A DNA stretch of 10,465 nucleotides from Propionibacteriales bacterium (GTDB lineage Bacteria; Actinomycetota; Actinomycetes; Propionibacteriales; Propionibacteriaceae). The position numbers and the translations under genes are program-made. The stretch lies in NCBI GenBank assembly GCA_017882655.1, contig JADGPB010000047.1, forward strand, positions 1 through 10,465, written 5' to 3'. Each line of letters starts with the position of its first letter. Position 1 is the stretch's first letter. Below, piece after piece: positions 1 through 6,545 of this stretch. The notes beneath the pieces were generated by a model, which was not told the DNA's origin, ran no database searches, and saw nothing but the letters and a program-made list of their open reading frames with translations.

Positions 1-854
1 ATGAGAAGGTTGCCCACCGCCGCGGCGGGGCTGAAGTCGGGAAGCAGGGAGCCGAATCCGAGGCGGTAGGCCCAGATCGCAAAGGTGGTCGAGGAATCGG
101 CGGGACCACCACGGGTCATGATCCAGATGAGGTCGAACACCTTCAGGGTGTACACGAGGCCCAACAGGATGGTGATGGCCGACACGGGGCGAAGGAGCGG
201 GAGGGTGATCCGCCAGAACTTCTGCCAACCGTTGGCGCCATCGATCGAGGCTGCCTCGTAGACCTCCTCCGGGATGCCTTGGAGCCCGCTGTAGAGGATG
301 ACCAGGTTGAACGGGATCCCGATCCAGATGTTCGCGATCAGCACGGCGATCAGCGACCACTGCGGCGAGGTGAGCCAGTTGATCTGGCCGATGCCGGCCG
401 CCTCCAGGAACGAGTTGACAATCCCGGAATCGCTGTTCAGCATCCAGGACCAGACCGAACCCGAGACCAGTAGCGGAAGCAACCAGGGCACCAGAAAGAG
501 CGCCCGGAGCGTGCCGCTCAGCGGGAAATGACGGATGAAGAACACGGCGAGTGCGAGCCCGATCGAGAACTGGAACAGGATTGAGACGCCGACGAACAGG
601 CCTGTGTTGAGCAGCGCAGGCCCGAAGGTCGGTTTCGCGAACACCGCCAGATAGTTCGCGAACCCAACGAAGGGAGCAGTTCCGTCAATGAAGGAGCGCA
701 CGGTGTAGTCGCGGACACTGAGTTCGACGTTGCGCGCCAGCGGATAGGCGTAGAACACCAGGAGGTAGATCACGACGGGCGCGATGAACGCCCACGCCGT
801 CCAGCTTCCGCGTCGACGGATACGCCGAGCGGGGATGCTGAGCTGTGTTGTCAT
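1..854 (-). CDS. Sugar ABC transporter permease, MalF/UgpA type (partial, C-terminus off the left edge)
   Basis: This is an inner-membrane permease subunit of a carbohydrate ABC importer. It forms half of the channel that receives sugar from the binding protein encoded just upstream. My reading from the ATG at 852-854 gives 284 codons, beginning MTTQLSIPAR. A basic N-terminus is followed by a hydrophobic segment at residues 20-40, and more membrane segments lie near 85-107, 118-137, 166-190 and 223-245. The EAA loop that docks on the ATPase is clear: EEVYEAASIDGANG at 196-209, then LPLL at 218-221. Full-length members have about 290-310 residues, so only a short tail is missing. A strong AGGAGG site lies 5-6 bases before the ATG. 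The gene starts 29 bp after the binding-protein stop, so the two are probably co-transcribed. The partner permease and catabolic genes are likely to lie to the left. The transported sugar cannot be told from the sequence. Confidence 0.93.
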   Translation of the reverse strand, partial: MTTQLSIPARRIRRRGSWTAWAFIAPVVIYLLVFYAYPLARNVELSVRDYTVRSFIDGTAPFVGFANYLAVFAKPTFGPALLNTGLFVGVSILFQFSIGLALAVFFIRHFPLSGTLRALFLVPWLLPLLVSGSVWSWMLNSDSGIVNSFLEAAGIGQINWLTSPQWSLIAVLIANIWIGIPFNLVILYSGLQGIPEEVYEAASIDGANGWQKFWRITLPLLRPVSAITILLGLVYTLKVFDLIWIMTRGGPADSSTTFAIWAYRLGFGSLLPDFSPAAAVGNLL

Positions 855-883
855 GATCTCCTCCTGGTGCTGAACGGACCGTG

Positions 884-2128
884 CTACTTGACCGCGGCCT
901 GCGCGGCCTTCAGTGCATCGGCCGGAGAGGCACTGCCGCTGAGTGCCTTCTGGACGGCGGCCCAGAGCTGCTCGGAGATCTTCGGGTACTTGGTCCCCAG
1001 ATTGTCACCGGTGCGCGCCTTGGCCACCTTCACGGCATCCACCCACGGCTTAAGAGTCGAATCGCTGGACAGTTGAGCCGCCTGCGCTTCCTTGCCGACC
1101 GAGATGTAGTTCAGGGTGTTGTCGGTCTTGACCACGTTCTCGGTGGAGGAGAGGCAGGCCACGATCTTCGAGGATGCCTCGTACCGCGAGCTGTCCTTCT
1201 GGACAGGAATCGTCAGGAACTCGCCACCGGTCGGCGCCGGAGCCGAGCCGCCCGTCGCAGAGGGGAGAGGAATGACGAGGTCACCCATCTTCGCCGCGTC
1301 GGCCTTCTGCCACGTCCCGTTCTCCGAGAACGCGAAGTCGCCGGTCTGGAACTCCTGCCAGGACGTCGTCTGGGTGTTGTTGATCACCGAGTTCGGCGCG
1401 TACCCCTTCTTGACCCAGTCGGTCCAGAGCTGAAGAGCAGACTCGGCCTTGGTTGAGTCGAGCTGCGTCAGGTCCGCGCCCGCTCCCCAGAACCAGGGGA
1501 GGAACTGGAAGCTGCCTTCCTCCGTGCCGATCGCCGAGAACGTGATGCCCTTGTGGCCCGAGGCAGTGACCTTCTGCAGCGCCGCCGTCAGTGACGTCCA
1601 GTCGGTGATGCTCGCGATATCCACACCCGCGGCCTTGAGAATGGTCGGGTTGTAGTACAGCGCCAACGTGTTGGAGCCGATCGGGACCCCGTAGGTCTTG
1701 CCGTCGATGACACCCGCGCTGAGGATGTTCGTCGCGACGTCGCCGACCGCCAGCTTGTTCTCGTCAGTCGTGGTGAGAATGCCCGCCGAGGCCAGGGTCG
1801 ACACAACAGGGTTGTCGATGAGGAGGATGTCAGGCGAGTTGCTCTGCTGGCCCGCAAGAAGTGCCTTGTTTGTCAGGCCGCTCGTGTCGTAACCGGAGCG
1901 CTTGATGGTCACGCCGGCCGAAGCGGCGCACGTGTCGATGACCTTGGCCCACGCCGAGGTCGCGTCGTACTGGGGATACGGGTCCCAGAAGGTGTAGCTG
2001 CCCTTTGCGGCGGTCGAGCCGCCGGAAGACGAGCCGCCGGAGGACGAGCATCCGGTCAACGAAGCAGCCGCCACGCCGGCGGCCAGGAGCGCAGCCCCGA
2101 CCACCTTGAACTTCCTCTTGATCTCCAC
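884..2128 (-). CDS. Sugar-binding lipoprotein of an ABC importer (extracellular solute-binding protein family 1)
   Basis: This is a lipid-anchored extracellular receptor that binds a sugar and passes it to the neighbouring permease. With the GTG start at 2126-2128 the protein has 414 residues. It has a basic n-region (EIKRKFK), a hydrophobic core, and a lipobox LTGC with the lipidated Cys at 27, followed by a Ser/Gly-rich linker. The mature part shows MalE-like features, such as VPIGSNTLALYYNP and FLPWFWGAG. I chose the GTG because it gives a normal signal-peptide length and has an AGAGGAA site about 6 bases upstream. An in-frame ATG at 2213-2215 would add 29 residues ahead of the signal peptide, and its codons cover the LacI operator at 2175-2188. 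That ATG also has a GGAGG, but very close (3 bases). The family call is firm; the ligand is unknown. Confidence 0.93.
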   Translation of the reverse strand: MEIKRKFKVVGAALLAAGVAAASLTGCSSSGGSSSGGSTAAKGSYTFWDPYPQYDATSAWAKVIDTCAASAGVTIKRSGYDTSGLTNKALLAGQQSNSPDILLIDNPVVSTLASAGILTTTDENKLAVGDVATNILSAGVIDGKTYGVPIGSNTLALYYNPTILKAAGVDIASITDWTSLTAALQKVTASGHKGITFSAIGTEEGSFQFLPWFWGAGADLTQLDSTKAESALQLWTDWVKKGYAPNSVINNTQTTSWQEFQTGDFAFSENGTWQKADAAKMGDLVIPLPSATGGSAPAPTGGEFLTIPVQKDSSRYEASSKIVACLSSTENVVKTDNTLNYISVGKEAQAAQLSSDSTLKPWVDAVKVAKARTGDNLGTKYPKISEQLWAAVQKALSGSASPADALKAAQAAVK

Positions 2129-2174
2129 AGGTATTCCTCTCTGAATGGTGCGTGGATTCTTGGGTCTTAAGTTG

Positions 2175-2188
2175 TCGAACCGGTTCGA
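2175..2188. promoter_or_regulatory. LacI-type operator O1, upstream of the binding-protein gene
   Basis: TCGAACCGGTTCGA is a perfect 14-bp palindrome with the central CG typical of LacI-family operators. It lies 47 bp before the GTG start of the binding-protein gene, in the gap after lacI. Read on the minus strand, CGAACCGGTTCGACA here is identical to plus-strand bases of the copy at 3300-3314. It is probably bound by the LacI protein encoded at 2224-3228. I could not identify a convincing -35/-10 pair next to it. Confidence 0.85.
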
Positions 2189-2223
2189 TAGTGAGGCGCA
2201 CTGATTAACGCTCATCCACCTCC

Positions 2224-3228
2224 CTAGCGGGTGCTTCCCCGGTCCGTGATGCGGGGCTCGACGAAACGGACTGCGTACTCTCCCGCGCCAGCGGGATCGA
2301 CCATTCGACGGACCAGGGCCTGAACCGCGGAGCGGCCCAGTTCGTCAGGCGACGTCTCGACGGCCGTGTACGGCAGCGAGAACAGTCGTCCGAATTCCTC
2401 CGAGAAGATGCCGACAACCGACAGGTCGTCCGGCACTCCAATTCCGCGGTCATGCAGGACCGACGGGAGAGCGGCGATCGCGGCGTCGTTGTGCACGATC
2501 ATCGCGGTGGCCTCAGGGCGGGCATCCAGGATCTCGTTCAACTGGCGATTCACCGCGGGCTGCCGGGTCTCGCCGGCGTAGGAGAACATCTGGATGCCAT
2601 ATCGCGACGCCCGCTCGAGCGCCGCGTCGCGGAAACGCCAGGCATAGGCCCCACCACGTTCGAACACGTGCTGCTGCGGGGTGACGAGGATGATCGACCG
2701 GTGGCCGCGCACTCGCAGATGCTCGACGAGGATCCGCGCCGATTCTTCGAAATCGAGGTCGAACACGTCGACACCGTCCGTGTTGCTCGGCAGGCCGACC
2801 ATCGATCCGGGTTGGCGAGCCTGCCGAAGAACGGGAATGCGCGCGTCATTGTGCGCCACGTTGAGGAGCACGATTCCGTCAACCATGTCCGAGCTCGCGA
2901 TGCGACGGAGAGCCTGCGGCCCGTCGGTCTCGGTGACCATCAGGATGTCGTACCCTGCTTCGCGCGCGACATCCGAGATCGGGAGCACGTACTGAAGCAT
3001 GGCGGGTGAGAACTCATCGGCGAAGAAGTTCACGAACAGGCCGATGACCATAGTCTGCGAGGTCGCGAGCGCTCGCGCACCGGCATTGGGTGTGAAACCG
3101 AGCTCGATGATGGCTTCATGGATGCGTTCCCGCGTCTCGGCGGAGATCGAGCGCTTACCGCTGAGCGCATAGGACACAGTGCTGCGGGAGACTCCCGCTT
3201 TCCTGGCCACATCGCCAATGGTCGCCAT
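2224..3228 (-). CDS. LacI-family transcriptional repressor
   Basis: This is a DNA-binding repressor expected to control the adjoining sugar ABC transporter and itself. It has 334 residues, typical for the family. The N-terminal helix-turn-helix is canonical (MATIGDVARKAGVSRSTVSY, residues 1-20), followed by the hinge helix region PNAGARALAT (47-56). The rest is a periplasmic-binding-protein-like sensor domain (about 59-330), with IVLLNVAHND at its core and IVHNDAAIAALP near the second lobe. The ATG at 3226-3228 is fixed by the helix-turn-helix, which must begin there. The upstream AGGAG is about 10 bases away, a little long. The gene is transcribed toward the binding-protein gene; its TAG stop is 95 bp before that gene's GTG start. 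Operators at 3244-3257 and 3300-3311 flank its promoter, which suggests autorepression. The effector sugar is unknown. Confidence 0.96.
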   Translation of the reverse strand: MATIGDVARKAGVSRSTVSYALSGKRSISAETRERIHEAIIELGFTPNAGARALATSQTMVIGLFVNFFADEFSPAMLQYVLPISDVAREAGYDILMVTETDGPQALRRIASSDMVDGIVLLNVAHNDARIPVLRQARQPGSMVGLPSNTDGVDVFDLDFEESARILVEHLRVRGHRSIILVTPQQHVFERGGAYAWRFRDAALERASRYGIQMFSYAGETRQPAVNRQLNEILDARPEATAMIVHNDAAIAALPSVLHDRGIGVPDDLSVVGIFSEEFGRLFSLPYTAVETSPDELGRSAVQALVRRMVDPAGAGEYAVRFVEPRITDRGSTR

Positions 3229-3243
3229 GACCTACCGTCTCCT

Positions 3244-3257
3244 TCGAACCGATTCGA
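3244..3257. promoter_or_regulatory. LacI-type operator O2, overlapping the lacI start region
   Basis: TCGAACCGATTCGA differs from operator O1 at one base of 14. It lies 3 bp downstream of the predicted lacI -10 box and 15 bp before the lacI ATG, where a bound repressor would cover the transcription start. This points to autoregulation. Confidence 0.78.
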
Positions 3258-3260
3258 TGC

Positions 3261-3290
3261 ACTGTAACCAGAGAACGGAGGCTGAGTCAA
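3261..3290 (-). promoter_or_regulatory. Predicted lacI promoter
   Basis: Read on the minus strand, TTGACT (3290-3285) is a five-of-six match to the -35 consensus. It is followed after 18 bp by TACAGT (3266-3261), a four-of-six -10 box. It points toward lacI and sits between operators O2 and O3. Confidence 0.7.
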
Positions 3291-3299
3291 GGGTGATCG

Positions 3300-3311
3300 C
3301 GAACCGGTTCG
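3300..3311. promoter_or_regulatory. LacI-type operator O3, upstream of the lacI -35 box
   Basis: CGAACCGGTTCG is a perfect 12-bp palindrome identical to the core of O1. Its centre is 55 bp from the centre of O2, close to five helical turns. It lies just upstream of the lacI -35 box and ahead of the coding remnant on the plus strand. It may have served a divergent gene as well as lacI. Confidence 0.8.
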
Positions 3312-3317
3312 ACACCA

Positions 3318-3335
3318 CAGGCCCGGAAAGGCCTG
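3318..3335. repeat. Small hairpin, CAGGCC/GGCCTG
   Basis: A perfect 6-bp stem with a 6-base loop (CGGAAA) lies 7 bp past operator O3 and before the coding remnant. There is no T-run, so it is a weak candidate for a terminator. Its role is unknown. Confidence 0.35.
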
Positions 3336-3370
3336 GCGTACGTGTCCACCGGGCAGGTCCAGCCGGGCCC

Positions 3371-3628
3371 CGGGCGTTGCGGCTCGGCGGATACGCATCG
3401 AGCCGGGTCATGGAGGTCAAGGCTCACCGATTCGCCACCCACGACCACAGTCCGTCCGGACCAGCCAAGTTCATGATCAAGGACCTTCGCGCGGTCGCGG
3501 AGGAAGCAGAGCGATCCGGACTCGCGCTCGTGACCGTCGAGCCGCTCAGGAAGATCTTCACCGATCTCACGAAGGCAGGTTTCGGGGACTACGACACGTC
3601 CGTGGTGCAGCGGTACCTGGAAATACTC
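3371..3628 (+). pseudogene. Remnant of a 3-hydroxyisobutyrate-dehydrogenase-like NAD(P)-dependent oxidoreductase (C-terminal part only)
   Basis: The plus-strand frame here resembles the C-terminal helical domain (NAD_binding_11 type) of the 3-hydroxyisobutyrate dehydrogenase / tartronate semialdehyde reductase family. Recognisable pieces in order are ALRLGGYASSRVME, then PAKFMIKDLRAVAEEAERSG, then LTKAGFGDYDTS and the final VVQRYLE. In intact members this forms the last 80-90 of about 290-300 residues and includes the conserved KDL. The N-terminal Rossmann domain and the catalytic Lys helix are absent: upstream in this frame there is only the lacI promoter region and lacI antisense. The frame has no stop before the ugd gene, so the original end is also unclear. 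I read it as a decayed gene, perhaps once divergent from lacI and controlled by operator O3. The family match is from memory of its consensus; a profile search would settle it. Confidence 0.65.
3442..3456 (+). repeat. 15-bp direct repeat, copy 1
   Basis: CGACCACAGTCCGTC occurs exactly here and again at 3684-3698, 242 bp apart. This copy is inside the oxidoreductase remnant, where it encodes part of HDHSPS. Confidence 0.6.
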
Positions 3629-3754
3629 TCGGAGCCCCCGCCTAAGGCTGGACAACGGTGGCGGAGAGCTCCCGGACAAGGTCCGACCACAGTCCGTCGA
3701 GGCCGAGCCCGGCCCGCCATGTGCCGGGCACGCGGCTGTGCCAGTCTGTACGAC
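3629..3754. other. Gap between the oxidoreductase remnant and ugd
   Basis: This stretch continues the open frame of the remnant without a stop. Its translation is rich in Arg, Pro and Gly and resembles no family I know. It holds the second 15-bp repeat. I see no clear Shine-Dalgarno site or -35/-10 pair for ugd. It is probably noncoding. Confidence 0.55.
3684..3698 (+). repeat. 15-bp direct repeat, copy 2
   Basis: This is an exact copy of the bases at 3442-3456, just downstream of the oxidoreductase remnant. It is in a different reading phase from copy 1, so it does not reflect a repeated protein motif. Confidence 0.6.
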
Positions 3755-5068
3755 GTGCCTTTGAACATCTCCGTGATCGGGACCAACTACCTGGGCGCGG
3801 CCCACGCGGCGGGCATGGCCGAGTTCGGGCATCGGGTCGTCGGCGTCGACATCGACCCACACCGCGTCGAGGTGCTGAACTCAGGGCGCTCGACGATCTT
3901 CGAACGCGACCTCGAGCCCATGCTCGCGCGGCACACAGCCACGGGGCGACTGCGGTTCACCACCGACTACCGCGAGATCGCCGACTGGGCCGACGTCCAC
4001 TTCCTCGCAGTCGGAACCCCGGCCCAGCCGGACGGTTCGGCCGACCTGGCGCAGGTGTTCTCCGTTGCCGAGACACTCGGCCCGCTGCTGACAAGGCCGA
4101 CGGTGATCGCCGGCAAGTCGACGGTTCCCGTCGGTACGGCCATGAAGCTCGAGGCCCGGCTGCGTGAGCTGGCGCCCGTCGGCGACGGCGTCCAGGTGAT
4201 GTGGAACCCCGAGTTCCTCCGCGAGGGCTACGCCGTCACCGACACGCTGCGTCCCGACCGGATCGTGCTGGGTACGCACTCGCCTGAGGCGCTACGCACG
4301 ATGCGGTACGTGTATGCGCTGCCCATCTCGGAGAACGTGCCGATCATCGAGTGCGACATCGCGACCGCGGAGCTCATCAAGACCGCCGCGAACGCGTACC
4401 TCGCCATGAAGATCTCGTTCATCAACGCCATGGCGCAGATGTGCGAGGTGGCCGGCGGCGACGTCGTACTGCTCGCGGACGCGCTGGGGTACGACTCCCG
4501 AATCGGCCGGGAGTTCCTCAACGCCGGCCTGGGGTTCGGCGGAGGCTGCCTGCCCAAGGACATCGCCGCGCTCGCCCACCGGGCAGGCGAGCTGGGCGTA
4601 CCTCAGCTCGCCGAGCTCATCAACGCCGTCGAGCACATCAACGCCACACAGCGAGACGAGATGACGCGACTCACGATCTCCGCGCTCGGCGGGGACGCGA
4701 CGGGCAAACGGGTCGCGGTGCTCGGTGCGACGTTCAAGCCCGGTACGGATGACACGCGGAACTCGCCGTCACTCACCGTGGCGGCGGCGCTCGCGAAGGC
4801 CGGGGCGGAGGTCCGCGTGTACGACCCGCAGGCGCACGTCGCCCTCCCAGGGGTCACCCAGCACTCGAGCGTGATCGATGCGCTCGCCGACGCCGACATC
4901 GTGCTGCACCTCACCGAGTGGCCCGAGTTCCGCCAGCTCGACCCGATGGCGCTCGACGGCGTCGTACGGTCCAAGGTCCTGATCGACGGCCGTCTCAAGC
5001 TCCACCGACCTACGTGGCAACGGGCAGGCTGGAAGGTCATCCAGCTGGGGCGCGCCTCGACCTGGTGA
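3755..5068 (+). CDS. ugd: UDP-glucose 6-dehydrogenase
   Basis: This cytoplasmic enzyme oxidises UDP-glucose to UDP-glucuronate with two NAD+, supplying precursors for cell-surface polysaccharide. From GTG 3755 it has 437 residues, normal for the family. The N-terminal Rossmann fold shows ISVIGTNYLG (5-14) and GVDID (30-34). KSTVPVGT, WNPEFLREG and KTAANAYLAMKISF follow. The catalytic Cys265 lies in GFGGGCLPKD; most members have GFGGSCFPKD. The C-terminal UDP-binding domain contains VLGATFKPGTDDTRNS. The start is uncertain. The same frame is open back into lacI antisense, but homology begins at NISVIG, so GTG 3755 or TTG 3761 is the likely start. Neither has a clear Shine-Dalgarno site, so the mRNA may be leaderless. 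A related nucleotide-sugar dehydrogenase is possible. No glycosyltransferase genes are nearby to indicate the pathway. Confidence 0.92.
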   Translation: MPLNISVIGTNYLGAAHAAGMAEFGHRVVGVDIDPHRVEVLNSGRSTIFERDLEPMLARHTATGRLRFTTDYREIADWADVHFLAVGTPAQPDGSADLAQVFSVAETLGPLLTRPTVIAGKSTVPVGTAMKLEARLRELAPVGDGVQVMWNPEFLREGYAVTDTLRPDRIVLGTHSPEALRTMRYVYALPISENVPIIECDIATAELIKTAANAYLAMKISFINAMAQMCEVAGGDVVLLADALGYDSRIGREFLNAGLGFGGGCLPKDIAALAHRAGELGVPQLAELINAVEHINATQRDEMTRLTISALGGDATGKRVAVLGATFKPGTDDTRNSPSLTVAAALAKAGAEVRVYDPQAHVALPGVTQHSSVIDALADADIVLHLTEWPEFRQLDPMALDGVVRSKVLIDGRLKLHRPTWQRAGWKVIQLGRASTW

Positions 5069-5072
5069 TCTG

Positions 5073-5097
5073 CCCCGCTTCCCGAGGGGAGACGGGG
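5073..5097. terminator. Possible bidirectional terminator between ugd and icd
   Basis: CCCCGCTTCCC and GGGAGACGGGG can pair with two mismatches around a GAG loop. The hairpin sits in the 45-bp gap between the converging ugd and icd stop codons. There is no T-run, which is common for actinobacterial terminators. Confidence 0.55.
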
Positions 5098-5113
5098 CCG
5101 AGTCACGTGCAGC

Positions 5114-6331
5114 TCAGGACAGCGCGGCCTTGAGGTTGTCGTCGATCGCGGCCAGGAACTCCTCGGTGGTGAGCCAGGCCTGGTCGGGGCCGACCAGGAG
5201 CGCGAGGTCCTTGGTCATCTTCCCCGACTCGACGGTCTCGACGCAGACCCGCTCGAGCGTCTCGGCGAACGCGGTGACGTCCGGCGTGCTGTCGAGCAAG
5301 CCGCGGTGCTTGAGGCCGCCGGTCCAGGCGTAGATCGACGCGATCGGGTTCGTCGACGTCGGCTTGCCCTGCTGGTGCATGCGGTAGTGACGCGTCACGG
5401 TGCCGTGCGCGGCCTCGGCCTCGACGGTCTTGCCGTCGGGCGACATCAGGATGCTGGTCATGAGGCCGAGCGAGCCGAAGCCCTGCGCGACCGTGTCGGA
5501 CTGCACGTCACCGTCGTAGTTCTTGCACGCCCAGACGTAACCGCCCTCCCACTTCATGGCCGAGGCGACCATGTCGTCGATCAGGCGGTGCTCGTACGTG
5601 AGGCCGCGGGCCTCGAACTCGGCCTTGAAGTCCGCCTCGTACACAGCCTGGAAGATGTCCTTGAACGCGCCGTCGTACGCCTTGAGGATCGTGTTCTTCG
5701 TCGACAGGTAGACCGGGTAGTTGCGCAGCAGCCCGTAGTTGAGCGATGCCCGCGCGAAGTCCTCGATGGACTTGTTGAAGTTGTACATGCCCATCGCGAC
5801 GCCGCCGTCGGGGCCGAACTTCGCGACCTCGAACTCCATGGGGGCCGAGCCGTCCTCGGGGGTGAACGTGATCGTCACGACGCCGGCGCCGGGCACCTTG
5901 AAGTTCTGCGCGTTGTACTGGTCTGCATGGGCGTGACGGCCGATGACGATGGGCTTCGTCCAGCCGGGCACCAGTCGCGGGACGTTGGAGATGATGATCG
6001 GCTCGCGGAAGATCACGCCTCCGAGGATGTTGCGGACGGTGCCGTTGGGCGACTTCCACATCTGGTGCAGGCCGAACTCCTCGACGCGTGCCTCGTCGGG
6101 CGTGATCGTCGCGCACTTCACGCCGACGCCATGCTTGGCGATCGCGTGGGCCGAGTCGACCGTCACCTGGTCGTTCGTGGCGTCGCGGTTCTCGATGCCC
6201 AGGTCGTAGTACTCAAGGTTGATGTCGAGGTACTTCAGTATCAGGCGCTCCTTGATGAAGTGCCAGATGATCCGCGTCATCTCGTCGCCGTCAAGCTCGA
6301 CGACCGTGCCCTGCACCTTGATCTTGCCCAT
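5114..6331 (-). CDS. icd: NADP-dependent isocitrate dehydrogenase, dimeric eukaryote-like type
   Basis: This TCA-cycle enzyme converts isocitrate to 2-oxoglutarate and CO2, producing NADPH. From ATG 6331 it has 405 residues. Key residues fall at the same numbers as I recall for human IDH1. Substrate-binding residues are S94, N96, R100, R109 and R132 (in SPNGTVR, IFRE and GRHAH). Catalytic K212 lies in STKNT. Metal ligands are D252, D275 and D279 (in IDDM and YDGDVQSD). NADP is selected by R314 and H315 in AAHGTVTRHYR. It is therefore the dimeric, NADP-specific type rather than the E. coli-like or the monomeric enzyme. GAGGGAG lies 6 bases before this ATG. An in-frame ATG at 6376 would add 15 residues and has no such support; its codons would also cover the palindrome at 6366-6377. 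The gene converges on ugd. Confidence 0.98.
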   Translation of the reverse strand: MGKIKVQGTVVELDGDEMTRIIWHFIKERLILKYLDINLEYYDLGIENRDATNDQVTVDSAHAIAKHGVGVKCATITPDEARVEEFGLHQMWKSPNGTVRNILGGVIFREPIIISNVPRLVPGWTKPIVIGRHAHADQYNAQNFKVPGAGVVTITFTPEDGSAPMEFEVAKFGPDGGVAMGMYNFNKSIEDFARASLNYGLLRNYPVYLSTKNTILKAYDGAFKDIFQAVYEADFKAEFEARGLTYEHRLIDDMVASAMKWEGGYVWACKNYDGDVQSDTVAQGFGSLGLMTSILMSPDGKTVEAEAAHGTVTRHYRMHQQGKPTSTNPIASIYAWTGGLKHRGLLDSTPDVTAFAETLERVCVETVESGKMTKDLALLVGPDQAWLTTEEFLAAIDDNLKAALS

Positions 6332-6365
6332 CGGAACTCCCTCGCACACTCGCGGCCCAAACAAT

Positions 6366-6377
6366 CTTGACGTCAAG
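6366..6377. promoter_or_regulatory. Perfect 12-bp palindrome upstream of icd
   Basis: CTTGACGTCAAG is self-complementary and lies 34 bp before the icd ATG, in noncoding DNA. A TACCTT that could act as a -10 box overlaps its edge on the minus strand. The position suggests a regulator binding site for icd. I cannot name the regulator. Confidence 0.55.
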
Positions 6378-6440
6378 GTATCTCAAAACTCCGACGCCCG
6401 CACATCGATCGGCGAAGACCGTCGCGGTGCGTTCTCGAAG

Positions 6441-6545
6441 CTATCGTCCTCTACTTCCCGACCGCACGGAATCGCACGCGCTCACGGGTCGCATTGGGCC
6501 AGCTGAGTACGACTCCCCGAGGTCGGCGTTGAGGTCGACCTTCAC
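6441..6545 (-). pseudogene. Stub of a LamB/YcsF family gene (5-oxoprolinase subunit A, PxpA)
   Basis: A GTG start at 6545-6543 overlaps the kinase stop codon (GTGA). The frame begins VKVDLNADLGESYSAGPM, matching the conserved N-terminus of PxpA, the 5-oxoprolinase subunit that helps open 5-oxoproline to glutamate. After about 15-18 residues the similarity stops. The frame ends at a TAG at 6441-6443 after 34 codons, against about 250 in intact members. None of the continuing motifs, such as the usual NVACGFHAGD, appears in the other minus-strand frames I checked before icd. I read this as the 5' end of a gene whose remainder was lost by deletion, which placed the icd promoter region next to it. 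The short match leaves some doubt, but the stop/start overlap with the kinase supports a real former operon. Confidence 0.6.

Noticed and set aside
3287..3862. Long minus-strand open frame opposite the remnant and the ugd start
   Set aside because: It shows no recognisable domain and runs antisense to ugd codons and the remnant; high GC makes such open frames common.
5306..6370. 354-codon plus-strand frame opposite icd
   Set aside because: It mirrors icd codon structure on the other strand and its translation is low-complexity (Val, Leu, Arg, Asp, Gly).
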